From JAHRAW01 sp963693025 (lineage in GTDB: Bacteria > Pseudomonadota > Gammaproteobacteria > Arenicellales > Poriferihabitantaceae), in the NCBI GenBank assembly GCA_963693025.1, contig OY843749.1, positions 496,001 to 560,000 of the forward strand: a stretch of DNA of 64,000 nucleotides, given 5' to 3'. Below are positions 9,087 to 18,696 of the stretch, in pieces. A model generated the notes under the pieces. It was given only the letters and a program-made list of their open reading frames with translations. It had not been told where the DNA came from and did not search any database. The position numbers and the translations under genes are program-made. How positions within the stretch are numbered: position 1 is the first letter of the stretch; the number at the start of each line of letters is the position of its first letter.

Positions 9087-11966
9087 ATGCCGCGCGCCGA
9101 CGACTTCACCGTTCGCCACATTGGCTCCAACCCGGAGCAACTCACCGCCATGCTGGATGCGCTCGGCGTCGCTTCGCTGGATGAGTTGATCGAGCAGACC
9201 GTGCCGGCTTCCATTCGCAGCAACCACCGTTTCAAACTGCCCGAAGCCCTCGACGAAAATCGTCTGAACAAACTGAGCCGACTGGTGGCAGCCGACAACG
9301 TGGCGGCGATATCGATGATTGGTCTCGGTTATTACGGCACGGTCACGCCGCCGGTGATTCGCCGCAACGTGCTGGAAAACCCGGACTGGTATACCGCCTA
9401 CACGCCCTATCAGCCGGAGGTCAGTCAGGCGCGACTCGAGGTGTTGCTGTCGTTTCAACAGATGATTATCGACCTGTGCGCGCTGGAAATCGCCAACGCA
9501 TCATTGCTGGACGAAGCCACCGCCGCCGCCGAAGCGATGATGCTGGCGCGTCGGGTCAATAAAAACCCGTCCAACCGTTTTTTGATTGGGCGCGATTGCC
9601 TGCCGCAAACCATCGCGGTGGTAAAAACTCGCGCACAACCGATGGGCATCGACGCGGTGGTCGATGTCAACGGCGATGACGACGGCGACTGCTTCGGCGC
9701 GCTCATTCAATATCCGAGCGCGAACGGCGACATTTACGCGCGCGCGGAGTATGAAAAGTTCATCGAAAAAATGCACGCAAAGAACGCGCTGGTCATCATG
9801 GCCGCCGACTTGCTGGCGCTGACATTGCTGACGCCGCCGGGCGAACTCGGCGCCGACATTGCGGTCGGCACGACCCAGCGTTTCGGCGTGCCGATGGGGT
9901 TTGGCGGACCCCACGCGGCGTATTTCGCCACCCGCGAAAAATACAAACGCAGCATTCCGGGCAGGCTGATTGGCGTCTCCATCGACGCCAACGGCAACCG
10001 CGCCTATCGCATGGCATTGCAGACGCGCGAGCAGCACATTCGCCGCGACAAAGCCACCAGCAACATCTGCACCGCGCAAGTTCTGCTGGCGGTCATGGCG
10101 ACTTTTTACGCGCAGTATCACGGACCCGGCGGGCTGACGCGCATCGCCAAACGCGTCAACCGACTGACGCGCGCGCTGGCGGACGGCTTGGCGCACCTCG
10201 GCTTCCCGGTCGTGCACCGCCACTTTTTCGACACCTTGATGGTGCGCACGCCGGACGGCGCCGCGCGCTTGTGCGACAAAGCCGAGCAAGCGCGCTACAA
10301 CCTGCGGCTGATTGACCGCGACCACGTCGGCGTGAGTCTTGACGAGACCATTACGACGGACAAGGTGGAGGGGTTGCTGCACGTCTTCGCTTCCACCACC
10401 GCGCATGAAATTGAAGGGATGTTGTTCAACCGGGACTTGGAAAAATCCATTCCCGCGGACTTGGAGCGCAGCAGCGCGTTTCTCCAACACCCCCACTTCC
10501 ACCGCTACCATTCGGAAACCGAGTTCATGCGTTACCTGCGCAAGACCGCCAGCAAGGACATCACGCTGTCGCGCTCGATGATACCGCTCGGGTCGTGCAC
10601 GATGAAACTCAACGCCGCCAGCGAAATGGAGCCGATTTCCAACCCGCTGTTCGCGCACATCCACCCGTTTGCGCCCGCCAAGCACGCGCGCGGCTATCAC
10701 CGCATCATCAACAAACTCGACATCATGCTGTGCGAGTTGACCGGTTTTGCCGTCTTCAGTTTCCAACCCAACGCCGGCTCGCAGGGGGAGTATACCGGGC
10801 TGCTGTGTATCCGCGCGTGGCACCGCTCGCGCGGCGAGGACGCGCGCGATGTCTGCCTGATTCCGTCATCCGCGCACGGCACCAACCCGGCGAGCGCGAT
10901 TATGGCGGGCATGCAAGTGGTGGTGGTCAAATGCGACCCCGACGGCAACATCGACATCGACGACCTCGAAGCGCGCGCGAAAGAGCACGCCGACCGCCTC
11001 GCCGCCGGCATGGTGACCTACCCCTCCACCCACGGCGTGTTCGAGGAAAGCATCAAACAAATCTGCGACATCGTGCACCGCCACGGCGGGCAGGTTTATA
11101 TGGACGGCGCGAATATGAACGCGATGGTCGGCATCTGCCGCCCGGCGGAAATCGGCGCCGACGTCATGCACCTCAACCTGCACAAAACCTTCGCCATTCC
11201 GCACGGCGGCGGCGGACCCGGCATGGGTCCCATCGGCGTGGCAAAACATCTCGCGCCGTTCCTGCCCGACCACCCGCTGGTCAGTTGCAACCGCGGCGGC
11301 TCCGACCCGGTCGGCACGGTCTCCGCGGCGCCCTGGGGCTCGCCGCTGATTCTGCCGATTTCGTGGGCATACATGCGCCTGCTCGGCGACTACGGACTCA
11401 AGCGCTCGACCAAAGTCGCCATCCTCAACGCCAACTACATCGCGCACCGCCTCAACCCGCATTACCCGGTGGTCTACAAAGGCGTCAACGGCAGGGTCGC
11501 GCACGAATGCGTGGTCAGCCTGGCGCCCATCAAAGACGCCTGCGGAGTCACCGTCGAAGACGTCGCCAAGCGCTTAATCGACTACGGCTACCACGCGCCG
11601 ACCATGTCATGGCCCGTGCCGGAGTCGCTGATGATCGAGCCGACCGAAAGCGAATCCAAAGAAGAAATCGACCGCTTCTGCGACGCGCTAATAGAAATCC
11701 GCGAAGAAATCCGCGAAATAGAAGCGGGAAAATTCACGCTGGAAAACAGCCTCCTAACCAACGCCCCGCACAGTTACCACCTCCTAGTCAGCGACGACTG
11801 GCCCATGCCCTACTCCCGCCAACGCGCCTTCTTCCCCACCAACGAAGTCCGAAACAACAAATACTGGCCCCCCGTTGGCCGCGTGGACAACGTGTACGGC
11901 GACAAAAACCTGCAGTGTAGTTGTCCGCCGATGTCGGATTATGCGGGGGTTGATGTGGTGGTGTAG
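9087..11966 (+). CDS. gcvP: Glycine dehydrogenase (decarboxylating), P protein
   Basis: PLP-dependent glycine decarboxylase, 959 residues, so the single-chain form rather than the two-subunit gcvPA/gcvPB form. N-terminal RHIGSNPEQLTAMLDALG, then MIGLGYYGTVTPPVIRRNVLENP, the glycine-rich loop and HLNLHKTFAIPHGGGGPGMGPIGV with the PLP lysine. The C-terminal part has MIEPTESESKEEIDRFCDALI and the conserved ending 'P..RQ.AF.....R..KYWPPVGRVDNVYGDKNL.C.CP'. Works with GcvT and GcvH to convert glycine and THF to methylene-THF, CO2, NH3 and NADH. No glycine riboswitch was recognised upstream of gcvT. Confidence 0.97.
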   Translation: MPRADDFTVRHIGSNPEQLTAMLDALGVASLDELIEQTVPASIRSNHRFKLPEALDENRLNKLSRLVAADNVAAISMIGLGYYGTVTPPVIRRNVLENPDWYTAYTPYQPEVSQARLEVLLSFQQMIIDLCALEIANASLLDEATAAAEAMMLARRVNKNPSNRFLIGRDCLPQTIAVVKTRAQPMGIDAVVDVNGDDDGDCFGALIQYPSANGDIYARAEYEKFIEKMHAKNALVIMAADLLALTLLTPPGELGADIAVGTTQRFGVPMGFGGPHAAYFATREKYKRSIPGRLIGVSIDANGNRAYRMALQTREQHIRRDKATSNICTAQVLLAVMATFYAQYHGPGGLTRIAKRVNRLTRALADGLAHLGFPVVHRHFFDTLMVRTPDGAARLCDKAEQARYNLRLIDRDHVGVSLDETITTDKVEGLLHVFASTTAHEIEGMLFNRDLEKSIPADLERSSAFLQHPHFHRYHSETEFMRYLRKTASKDITLSRSMIPLGSCTMKLNAASEMEPISNPLFAHIHPFAPAKHARGYHRIINKLDIMLCELTGFAVFSFQPNAGSQGEYTGLLCIRAWHRSRGEDARDVCLIPSSAHGTNPASAIMAGMQVVVVKCDPDGNIDIDDLEARAKEHADRLAAGMVTYPSTHGVFEESIKQICDIVHRHGGQVYMDGANMNAMVGICRPAEIGADVMHLNLHKTFAIPHGGGGPGMGPIGVAKHLAPFLPDHPLVSCNRGGSDPVGTVSAAPWGSPLILPISWAYMRLLGDYGLKRSTKVAILNANYIAHRLNPHYPVVYKGVNGRVAHECVVSLAPIKDACGVTVEDVAKRLIDYGYHAPTMSWPVPESLMIEPTESESKEEIDRFCDALIEIREEIREIEAGKFTLENSLLTNAPHSYHLLVSDDWPMPYSRQRAFFPTNEVRNNKYWPPVGRVDNVYGDKNLQCSCPPMSDYAGVDVVV

Positions 11967-11994
11967 GCTACGGGGATGACGGGTATTTATAATT

Positions 11995-12267
11995 CGTCAT
12001 TCTCGAGCGTTAGTGTCCGTTGTCGCCGCGCTTTTTCTTTTTAAGCGGCGGCTTACGGACACTTGCGTCCTCGGGAATCTCCCTAATACTGGCACGGGCT
12101 TGAACAAAGCGGGCGAAGCGGGCGGCGGGTAAGCCGCCGTTTCTTTGGGCTTTTGAGTGGGGATGGGGGCTTTGTTTGGGCTTAGCGCTAGTCGGGATGA
12201 GATTCCCGAGGTCGTAAGCGCCCGTAAGCCGCTACGCGGCAACGGGCGCTAACGCTCGAGAATGACG
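11995..12267 (-). repeat. Palindromic mosaic repeat, unit 3 (B-B type)
   Basis: Ends are CGTCATTCTCGAG and CTCGAGAATGACG. The left side carries the GTGTCCG / CGGACAC B hairpin and the right side the alternative GCGCCCG / CGGGCGC hairpin, joined by the GGGAATCTCCCTAA / GATTCCC inner region. Unlike unit 1 there is no A end. It fills the 11967-12298 gap between convergent gcvP and the S9 peptidase and may act as a bidirectional terminator. Confidence 0.9.
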
Positions 12268-12298
12268 GGGTTGGGGGTTTTTGTCAGTCGGATTCACC

Positions 12299-14326
12299 TC
12301 AACCACCCCCCCGAATAACCATCGAAAAAAACGCCGTCTCCTTCTCAAGCGAATCGACGCGCGTCTGCAGGCGGCGGAAGCCGTGGCCTTCGTTTTTGTA
12401 TTCTATGTATTCGTGGCGTATTCCCTTGTCGGCGAGGAGGTCGGCTACTTCGCGTGAGACTGCCGGTGGGACGACCTTGTCGTCCATTCCCTGGAACAGG
12501 ATGAGCGGGCATGCAAGGCGCTCCATTTGGAAGACCGGGGAGCGTTGCACGAACCGGCTGGCGGGGTCGGCGGAGGTGTGTTTGTCGAAGGTTTCTCCGA
12601 CCAGGCGGTCGGTGTAGGAGGCTTCAAATTTGTGCGTGATTTTTGCCAGCGTGATGAGGTTGCCGATGCCGTAGTAGCAGGCGCCGCCGCTGAATAGTTG
12701 CGGGAAGCGGGTCAGCGCGCGCAGCACCGCATAGCCCCCGGCGCTGCCGCCGCGGATGAACACCAGGGCGGGGTCGACCCGTTTTTCCGCCACCAGATGG
12801 GCGACGCCGTCGGCGATGTCGGTGGCGTCGATTTCGCCCCATTGCCCGAGCAAACTCTGCCGGTAGGCGCGCCCATAGCCGGTGCTGCCGCGATGATTGA
12901 TGTCCAAAATGGCGTAGCCGAGCGAGGCGAAAAATTGCTTGAGCGGATGCCATTCCGGTGTCGCGCGCGCGGTCGGACCGCCGTGCACGACCACCAGCAA
13001 CGGCGGCATCGAGCCCGGCGGCGCGCGGTAGCGGCGGTTGGACGGCGCGTAGAAATAGGCATAGGCTTGTTGCCCGTCGCGCGTCGGGTAAGCGATTGGC
13101 TGCGGTCGACTGCACTCCGCCGGAGCGGTGGCGGTGGCTTGTCCGCCGGCGGGTCGGTCGGCGCCGCTTTGCAAATCCAGCGAGCGGATTTCCGCGCCCC
13201 GGTCGGCATAGCGGGCGACCCACAGCAACTCGCGCTCCGACGCGCCGACCTGCAAGTCGGCGCACACCGCAACCGCCTCCGCCAGCGGCGCGCGCGCCGC
13301 CGAGACGCTTCCCGAATCGAGCGTTATCTCAACCAAACGGTCGCCATCGTGCGCGCTCGCCACGGCGGCGATTTTATTCGCCGCGATGGGCTGCCAGCGG
13401 CGCTGACCGAATACCCAGTGAACCTCGCCGTATTCGCAAGAGTCGTTTGTAACCTGTTGAATCTCGCCCTCTTTATAACGGAAGAAATTCCAAAAATCGG
13501 CGCCATTTCCATCGCTCACGAAGAGCAGGCTATGGTCGTCGAGAAAACCAATCTGGCATACCGACTGCTCGGCGCAATCGACCAATACCCGGCGATTGCG
13601 GAGTGCGCGTCCCGCCCCGCCATCGCCGTCACCGCCGAGGGCGGGCAATTCCGCCGTCACCAAACGGCTCTGGTCCCACGGCATAAAGGGCTTGTCCCAT
13701 TCCAGCCAGGCGAGTTCGGTATGGTCGGGGGAGAGCACCGGGCAGGCGTAGAAATCGCCGCCTTCCACCCAGACCTCCGGACGCGCCGCGCCGCGCCGGC
13801 TCGCCTCGCTTGCGAGATCGATCAGCACCAGCGCGTCGCGTTCGCCGTGGCCGCTTTCGCTGCTTTCCATCACCGCCACCACCGCGCTGGCTCCTGAGCG
13901 GCTGAGCGGCACGAGGTCGGCGAAGCACGCCGAGTGACCCGCGGGTGGCGCGGCGGTTACCGGGGTTGGCGGAGGTGAAGAGGGCGTGTCGTCGGACAAA
14001 TCCTGGCGGTAAATGCGCCCGTCGCCGAGGTTGTTGAAGACGAATTGGTCGCCGAGCACGCAGAAGCAGCGCCCGCCGTATTCGTGAACCCGCGTGCGAA
14101 TGTTGAACTCCGCCGGCGTCAGGCACTGGCGCTCGCCGGAGCGCCGTTGCCGCATCAGCGCGACGCGGCCATCTTCCTGCGACAACGCCTCAAGCCAGTG
14201 CAACAAGCCGCGATGACGGAACGGATACATCGGCGCCGACGGCAGCGACAACAACTCGCTCAGTTTCAGCGGACTGCGCCACAGCCCGTAGGGCATTTCA
14301 ATGGTGTCGGTCATGCCGGCGGTCAT
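12299..14326 (-). CDS. Prolyl oligopeptidase family (S9) serine peptidase
   Basis: S9-type peptidase, 675 residues: an N-terminal beta-propeller region (repeated blade-like segments to about residue 400) and a C-terminal alpha/beta hydrolase domain. Catalytic region: LLVVVHGGPTARATPEWHPLKQFF (oxyanion side), INHRGSTGYGRAYRQ, the nucleophile elbow GGSAGGY, then the acid in QGMDDKVVPP and the histidine in NEGHGFR. No signal peptide, so it is probably cytosolic; the likely role is degradation of short peptides (dipeptidyl or acylaminoacyl peptidase type). The ATG at 14326 overlaps the stop of the DUF192 gene by 4 bp; an alternative start is 14314. Confidence 0.9.
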   Translation of the reverse strand: MTAGMTDTIEMPYGLWRSPLKLSELLSLPSAPMYPFRHRGLLHWLEALSQEDGRVALMRQRRSGERQCLTPAEFNIRTRVHEYGGRCFCVLGDQFVFNNLGDGRIYRQDLSDDTPSSPPPTPVTAAPPAGHSACFADLVPLSRSGASAVVAVMESSESGHGERDALVLIDLASEASRRGAARPEVWVEGGDFYACPVLSPDHTELAWLEWDKPFMPWDQSRLVTAELPALGGDGDGGAGRALRNRRVLVDCAEQSVCQIGFLDDHSLLFVSDGNGADFWNFFRYKEGEIQQVTNDSCEYGEVHWVFGQRRWQPIAANKIAAVASAHDGDRLVEITLDSGSVSAARAPLAEAVAVCADLQVGASERELLWVARYADRGAEIRSLDLQSGADRPAGGQATATAPAECSRPQPIAYPTRDGQQAYAYFYAPSNRRYRAPPGSMPPLLVVVHGGPTARATPEWHPLKQFFASLGYAILDINHRGSTGYGRAYRQSLLGQWGEIDATDIADGVAHLVAEKRVDPALVFIRGGSAGGYAVLRALTRFPQLFSGGACYYGIGNLITLAKITHKFEASYTDRLVGETFDKHTSADPASRFVQRSPVFQMERLACPLILFQGMDDKVVPPAVSREVADLLADKGIRHEYIEYKNEGHGFRRLQTRVDSLEKETAFFSMVIRGGG

Positions 14327-14853
14327 GGCAGCGTGTCGAGCAGCAATCGGGACGCGCCGGCGGACAAGCCCTTTTCCCGGAAGAACCCGGCGCGCGCTTC
14401 CAGCGCATACTGAAATGTCCGCATCGGTCCATACAATATCTCGTCGCCGTCCCCGTAGGGGCGCATCACCATGGACTGAATCAGCACGCCGCCTTCGTCA
14501 AAAAACCCGATGTCCAGCGGCGCCTTGACATTGCGCATGTGGAACCGCCCGGCGCCCGGCGCGGCGTAGCGAAACAAGATGCTGGTGCGCGCAATCACTT
14601 CCGGGCAAATATGCTGATAACCGCTGGCGCGCTCGAGCGCATCATCGGCAATCAGCGAGTCGAGTTCAACGCGCTGCCGGTGCGCGTTGAGCAACGCAAT
14701 GCGTGCGCTCTCCATGCGCTCCATCCCGCGGTTTGTACGGCTACACTCAGCCTGCGCCCACACCCCTCGCCCGCAAGCAAAAGCAATGAGCGTGATTGCC
14801 CATAGCGTGATGCGTATCGTGGCTCCAGCTGGCATACGATGAACTTGGCTCAT
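14323..14853 (-). CDS. Exported DUF192 family protein
   Basis: 176 residues. The N-terminus (MPAGATIRITLWAITLIAFACGRGVWAQAEC, from the second in-frame start at 14835) is a signal peptide, so the protein is periplasmic or exported. The mature part fits DUF192 (COG1430): FRYAAPGAGRFHMRNVKAPLDIGFFDEGGVLIQSMVM, then a conserved 'YALEARAGFFREKGLSAGASRLLL' C-terminus. The biochemical role of this family is not established. Translationally coupled (ATGA overlap) with the downstream S9 peptidase. Confidence 0.8.
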   Translation of the reverse strand: MSQVHRMPAGATIRITLWAITLIAFACGRGVWAQAECSRTNRGMERMESARIALLNAHRQRVELDSLIADDALERASGYQHICPEVIARTSILFRYAAPGAGRFHMRNVKAPLDIGFFDEGGVLIQSMVMRPYGDGDEILYGPMRTFQYALEARAGFFREKGLSAGASRLLLDTLP

Positions 14854-14896
14854 GGGTGGATTATATTGTATGTGGGGTTGGGTGATTTGGTATCCT

Positions 14897-15188
14897 CGTC
14901 ATTCTCGAGCGTTAGTGTCCGTTGCCGCCGCGCTTTTTCTTTTTAAGCGGCGGCTTACCGGACACTTGCGTCCTCGGGAATCTCCCTAAGGCTACCGTGA
15001 ATTTCAACAAAGCGGGCGAAGCAGGCGGCGGGTAAGCCGCCATTCCTGCGGTCTTTCAAGCGGGGATGACGGCTTTGTTTGGGATCAGCGCTAGTCGGGA
15101 TGAGATTCCCGAGGTCGTAAGCGCCCGTAAGCCGCTACGCGGCAACGGGCGCTAACGCTCGAGAATGACGGAGTAGTCGAGAATGACG
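14897..15188 (-). repeat. Palindromic mosaic repeat, unit 4 (B-B type)
   Basis: The main unit runs 14897-15170, with an extra GAATGACG end to 15188. Same arrangement as unit 3: a GTGTCCG/CGGACAC hairpin at one side and GCGCCCG/CGGGCGC at the other. Fills the gap between mutL and the DUF192 gene. Confidence 0.9.
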
Positions 15189-15217
15189 AGTGATTGGCTG
15201 AGCAACCGCCATACAAA

Positions 15218-17068
15218 TCACCGCCCACGCATAAACCACTTATCTATTTCCGGCAACGACACGCTCATCCAAGTTGGGCGGCCGTGGTTGCATTGGGCGG
15301 AGCGTTCTACTTGCTCCATTTGTCTTAGGAGGGCGTTCATTTCTGCGTGGGTTAGTTTTCGGTTGGCGCGGATTGAGCCGTGGCAGGCTATGCTGGAGAG
15401 GATTTCGTGTTCGGCGTTGGTGATGCGCTCGCTACTGCCGTGTTCGAGCAGGTCTGACAGCACATCGCGCACCAGCATTTCGATGTCGGCTTTGACCAGT
15501 AGTTCCGGCACCGCCCGCACCGCCAGTTGCTCGCCGCCTAAGCGGTCGATTTCGAAGCCGAGGTCGTTGAAGACGTCGTGAAATTGCTCGGCGGCTTCGG
15601 CTTCGGCGGCGCTGACGAGGATGCTCAGCGGCACCACCAGCGGCTGGCTGCCGGCGGACTGCTCGGTGGCTTGGCGTTTCAGGGTTTCGTAGGTGATGCG
15701 CTCGTGCGCGGCGTGCATGTCCACCATGATTAAGCCGTCGGCGTTCTCGGCGAGGATGTAAATTCCCTTGAGTTGCGCCAGCGCATAGCCCATCGGCGGC
15801 GCTTCCTCTCCGTTGGCGCCGGGTTGCGTTGCGCCGGCATCGGCATCGGCGGACGGATGGAGCGCGCGGTAGTTGTCCATCTGCTCGGCGACCAGCATGC
15901 GGATGTTGCGCTGCGCCGCGCCCGACCCGTAGCCGCCCTGCCCCGCGCCCGGCGCGCGCGCTGCGGCGACCGCGGCGGGCGTCGGCAATTCCACCGCGCT
16001 CTCGCCCGGCGTCAGCGCGGCGATGGCGCGATGCAGGGTGCGGTAAATGTAGTCGTGAACCGCGCGGCTGTCGCGGAAGCGCACTTCGCTTTTCGCCGGG
16101 TGAACATTGACGTCGACCAAGTTGGGCTGGATGTGGAAGAACAGCGCGAAGGCGGGATGCCGTCCGTGATACAGCACGTCGTGATACGCGCGCCTGACCG
16201 CGTGGGCGATGAGGTGGTCGCGCACCGCCCGCTCGTTGACGAAGAAATACTGCAGGTCGCGCTGGCTGCGGGAGAAGGTCGGCAAGCCCATCCAACCGCG
16301 CAAGGTCATGATGTCGGTCTCGTCTTCAAAATACACGCTCTGCCCCGCGAAGGGCGCGCCGCAAATGCCGGCGATTCGCCGCTCGCGCTCCGCCGCCGTG
16401 CGCGCCGCCAATGCGTGAAACACTTCCCTGCCGTCGTGCACAAAATGAATGTCCAAGTCAAAGCGGCTGAGGGCGACTCGCCGCACGACATCATCCAAGT
16501 GTTTGAGTTCGGTCTTTTCGGTGCGCAGGAATTTTCGCCGCGCCGGGGTGTTGTAAAACAGGTCGATGGCTTCCACCGTGGTGCCGGGCGGATGCGCGAC
16601 CGGTCGCGGCGCGCCGACCGCACCGCCGTCGCAAGTGACTTGAAACGCGGACGCGGAATCGGCGGTGCGGGAAGTCAGGCTGAGCCGGGAGACCGCGGCG
16701 ATGCTGGGCAATGCCTCGCCGCGAAAGCCGAGCGTGTCGACGTTGAACAGGTCGTCGAAGCGGCGCAACTTGCTGGTCGCGTGGCGCGACAAGGCGAGGC
16801 GCGTTTCCGCTTCGGGGATGCCGGCGCCGTCGTCTTGCACCGCGATGCGCTTGAGCCCGCCGCGCTCGGCGTGCACCCGGATGCGCGTGGCGCCGGCGTC
16901 GACGCTGTTTTCCAACAACTCTTTCAACAACGACGCCGGGCGCTCGATGACTTCGCCGGCGGCGATTTGGTTAATCAGTTTGTCATCCAGTTGGACGATA
17001 GCGGCGCGGCGCGCGGCGACTGGCTTGGCGTCGGCGGTTGACTCGGCGGTTGACTCAGCGATTGACAT
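15218..17068 (-). CDS. mutL: DNA mismatch repair protein MutL
   Basis: GHKL-ATPase mismatch repair matchmaker, 616 residues. N-terminal ATPase motifs: QIAAGEVIERPASLLKELLENSVDAGAT, VQDDGAGIP, TLGFRGEALPSIAAVSRL, and later LVDVNVHPAKSEVRF. The C-terminal dimerisation domain carries VDMHAAHERITYE and CNHGRPTW. These match the metal-binding endonuclease motifs (DQHAxxExxxxE, with Q replaced by M, and C-x-H-G-R-P) known from Pseudomonas-type MutL and absent from the E. coli protein, so nicking activity is likely. A low-complexity STAESTAD repeat follows the start. The ATG lies inside the amidase 3' end (14-bp overlap). Confidence 0.97.
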   Translation of the reverse strand: MSIAESTAESTADAKPVAARRAAIVQLDDKLINQIAAGEVIERPASLLKELLENSVDAGATRIRVHAERGGLKRIAVQDDGAGIPEAETRLALSRHATSKLRRFDDLFNVDTLGFRGEALPSIAAVSRLSLTSRTADSASAFQVTCDGGAVGAPRPVAHPPGTTVEAIDLFYNTPARRKFLRTEKTELKHLDDVVRRVALSRFDLDIHFVHDGREVFHALAARTAAERERRIAGICGAPFAGQSVYFEDETDIMTLRGWMGLPTFSRSQRDLQYFFVNERAVRDHLIAHAVRRAYHDVLYHGRHPAFALFFHIQPNLVDVNVHPAKSEVRFRDSRAVHDYIYRTLHRAIAALTPGESAVELPTPAAVAAARAPGAGQGGYGSGAAQRNIRMLVAEQMDNYRALHPSADADAGATQPGANGEEAPPMGYALAQLKGIYILAENADGLIMVDMHAAHERITYETLKRQATEQSAGSQPLVVPLSILVSAAEAEAAEQFHDVFNDLGFEIDRLGGEQLAVRAVPELLVKADIEMLVRDVLSDLLEHGSSERITNAEHEILSSIACHGSIRANRKLTHAEMNALLRQMEQVERSAQCNHGRPTWMSVSLPEIDKWFMRGR

Positions 17069-18215
17069 AGTAACCCCTGTTCTTGGCGAGGTGGCGTTTG
17101 ATGCCGGCGACGATGGCCGACGCGATTCGGTTTTGATGCTCGGCGCTCATCAGCAGTTTCTCATCCCCCGGGTTGGTGATGTAGGCGGTTTCGACGAGGA
17201 TGGACGGGATGTCCGGCGATTTCAGCACCACGAAGCCGGCTTGCTCAACCCGCTTGCTGTGCACGCGCCCGATTTTTTTCAACTCCGCCAGCACATCCGC
17301 GCCGAAGTCGAGCGACTTGCTGACGGTTTCGCTCATGGATAAATCGAGCAACACCTCTGCCACTTGGTCGTCCTTGTCGGTCAGGCTGAGCCCGCCGACC
17401 AGGTCGGAGGCGTTTTCCTTGTTGGCGAGCCACTTCGCGGTTTCGCTGGACGCGCCGCGCTGCGACAGCGCATACACCGACGCGCCCCTCACGGACGAGC
17501 TCTTGAAGGCGTCGGCATGCACCGACACGAACAGCGCGGCTTGGCGGTGGCGCGCGATGCGCGTGCGTTTGCGTAGCGGGATGTAGTAGTCGCCGGTGCG
17601 CGTCAGTTCGGCGCGCAGTCCCGGTTGGCGGTCGATGCGCGCTTTGAGTTTTTTCGCGATCTGCAACACCACGTTTTTCTCGTAGGTGCGCTTGCCCACG
17701 GCGCCCGGGTCTTCGCCGCCGTGACCGGGGTCGATGAGGACGAGCAACTCGCCGCCGGGTCGCGGTTGGTCGGCGGGCGGGGTGGCGTCGCGGTGGTAGA
17801 AATCCACGAGCAAGCGGTATTGATACGCGCCGGTGGGCTTCAACATTCGCACCGAATAGCGCACCGGTTGCGCCAGGTCGAAGACCAAGCGCGTGACGTT
17901 TTTCGGCTGCGCGCCGAGCCGAACGCCGCGAATAAACTGCCCGCGCCCCGCCGCCGCCGGCACCGCGCCCTTGATTCGCACATTGGTCAGGTCGAGCGCC
18001 ACTCGGGACGGATGTTTCAGTTCAAACGCGTTAAACGCGGTGCGCCGATTCATATCAAAAACGATGCGCGAGCGCTGCGGCGCGTGCCATACGCGGATTT
18101 CTTTGATGGTAACGGGGGCGGCGGTGGTGGGTCGGGAAGCGCTCGAACCGCAACCTTGAATGACAAGCGCACCGAGCATCAGCGCCAGCGGCAACAAGCG
18201 TCTCGAACTCAACAT
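17055..18215 (-). CDS. N-acetylmuramoyl-L-alanine amidase (AMIN domain, AmiB/AmiC type)
   Basis: Zinc amidase that cleaves the stem peptide from septal peptidoglycan during daughter-cell separation. The ATG at 18215 gives 386 residues with an export signal, MLSSRRLLPLALMLGALVIQGCGSS, possibly a lipoprotein (C after IQG is a weak lipobox). An AMIN domain (about residues 35-140: VTIKEIRVWHAPQRSRIVFD ... VTRLVFDL) precedes the Amidase_3 domain, with zinc-site motifs LIDPGHGGEDPGAVG, EKNVVLQIAK, FVSVHADAF and the catalytic glutamate in PSILVETAYITNP. No LysM domain, unlike E. coli AmiB. The start overlaps the tsaE stop, in the conserved order nnr-tsaE-ami-mutL. The frame is open upstream to 18422, but that part is tsaE read out of frame. 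Confidence 0.93.
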   Translation of the reverse strand: MLSSRRLLPLALMLGALVIQGCGSSASRPTTAAPVTIKEIRVWHAPQRSRIVFDMNRRTAFNAFELKHPSRVALDLTNVRIKGAVPAAAGRGQFIRGVRLGAQPKNVTRLVFDLAQPVRYSVRMLKPTGAYQYRLLVDFYHRDATPPADQPRPGGELLVLIDPGHGGEDPGAVGKRTYEKNVVLQIAKKLKARIDRQPGLRAELTRTGDYYIPLRKRTRIARHRQAALFVSVHADAFKSSSVRGASVYALSQRGASSETAKWLANKENASDLVGGLSLTDKDDQVAEVLLDLSMSETVSKSLDFGADVLAELKKIGRVHSKRVEQAGFVVLKSPDIPSILVETAYITNPGDEKLLMSAEHQNRIASAIVAGIKRHLAKNRGYYVNR

Positions 18216-18651
18216 GGCCGCGGCAATTCCACTGCGCCCGATGAGCGCACGCGCACGCGGCGACCGCTGCCGTGGTAGCGAATATCCACTTGAAAGTCCG
18301 GCGGCGGCATCCGCCCGAGGCCGCGCGCGGGCCATTCGACCAGCAGGATGGAGGAGCCGTCGAGCAGGTCGCGCAAGCCGGTCATCTCCAATTCCGCCGG
18401 TCTTGCAAGCGGTATAAATCAAAATGATAGACCTCGCGCCCCGCCGGCGAGTAGTGCTCGACCAGCGTATAGGTCGGGCTGGTGACCGCGCCGCGGTGTC
18501 CCATGCCGCTCAGAATGCCGCGCGCCAGCGTGGTTTTGCCGGCACCGAGGTCGCCGTCGAGAAACACCACCGCGCCGCCGTCAATCCGATTCGCCCAGCC
18601 GTTTCCGAGTTCAAGCATCGCGCTTTCTGTGGGAATGTCAAAAAATTGCAT
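18209..18651 (-). pseudogene. tsaE: tsaE, tRNA t6A modification ATPase, interrupted by a one-base frameshift
   Basis: TsaE is the ATPase of the TsaB-TsaD-TsaE complex making t6A in tRNA. Residues 1-85 from ATG 18651 contain the Walker A LDGDLGAGKTTLARG, VTSPTYTLVEHY and VYHFDLYRLQD, after which the frame reads RRNWR and stops at 18382. The family sequence resumes in the next frame: ELEMTGLRDLLDGSSILLVEWPARGLG, ending at 18209. Adding one C at about 18400/18401 restores DLYRLQDPAELEM exactly, so a single base is missing. Since tsaE is usually essential, a sequencing or assembly error is the simplest cause; a true lesion or recoding site is the alternative. Its stop overlaps the amidase start. 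Confidence 0.85.
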
Positions 18652-18696
18652 TGGATTGGTGAGGGGTCGCCATGCCGAAACACAAGCCGCATTTTA

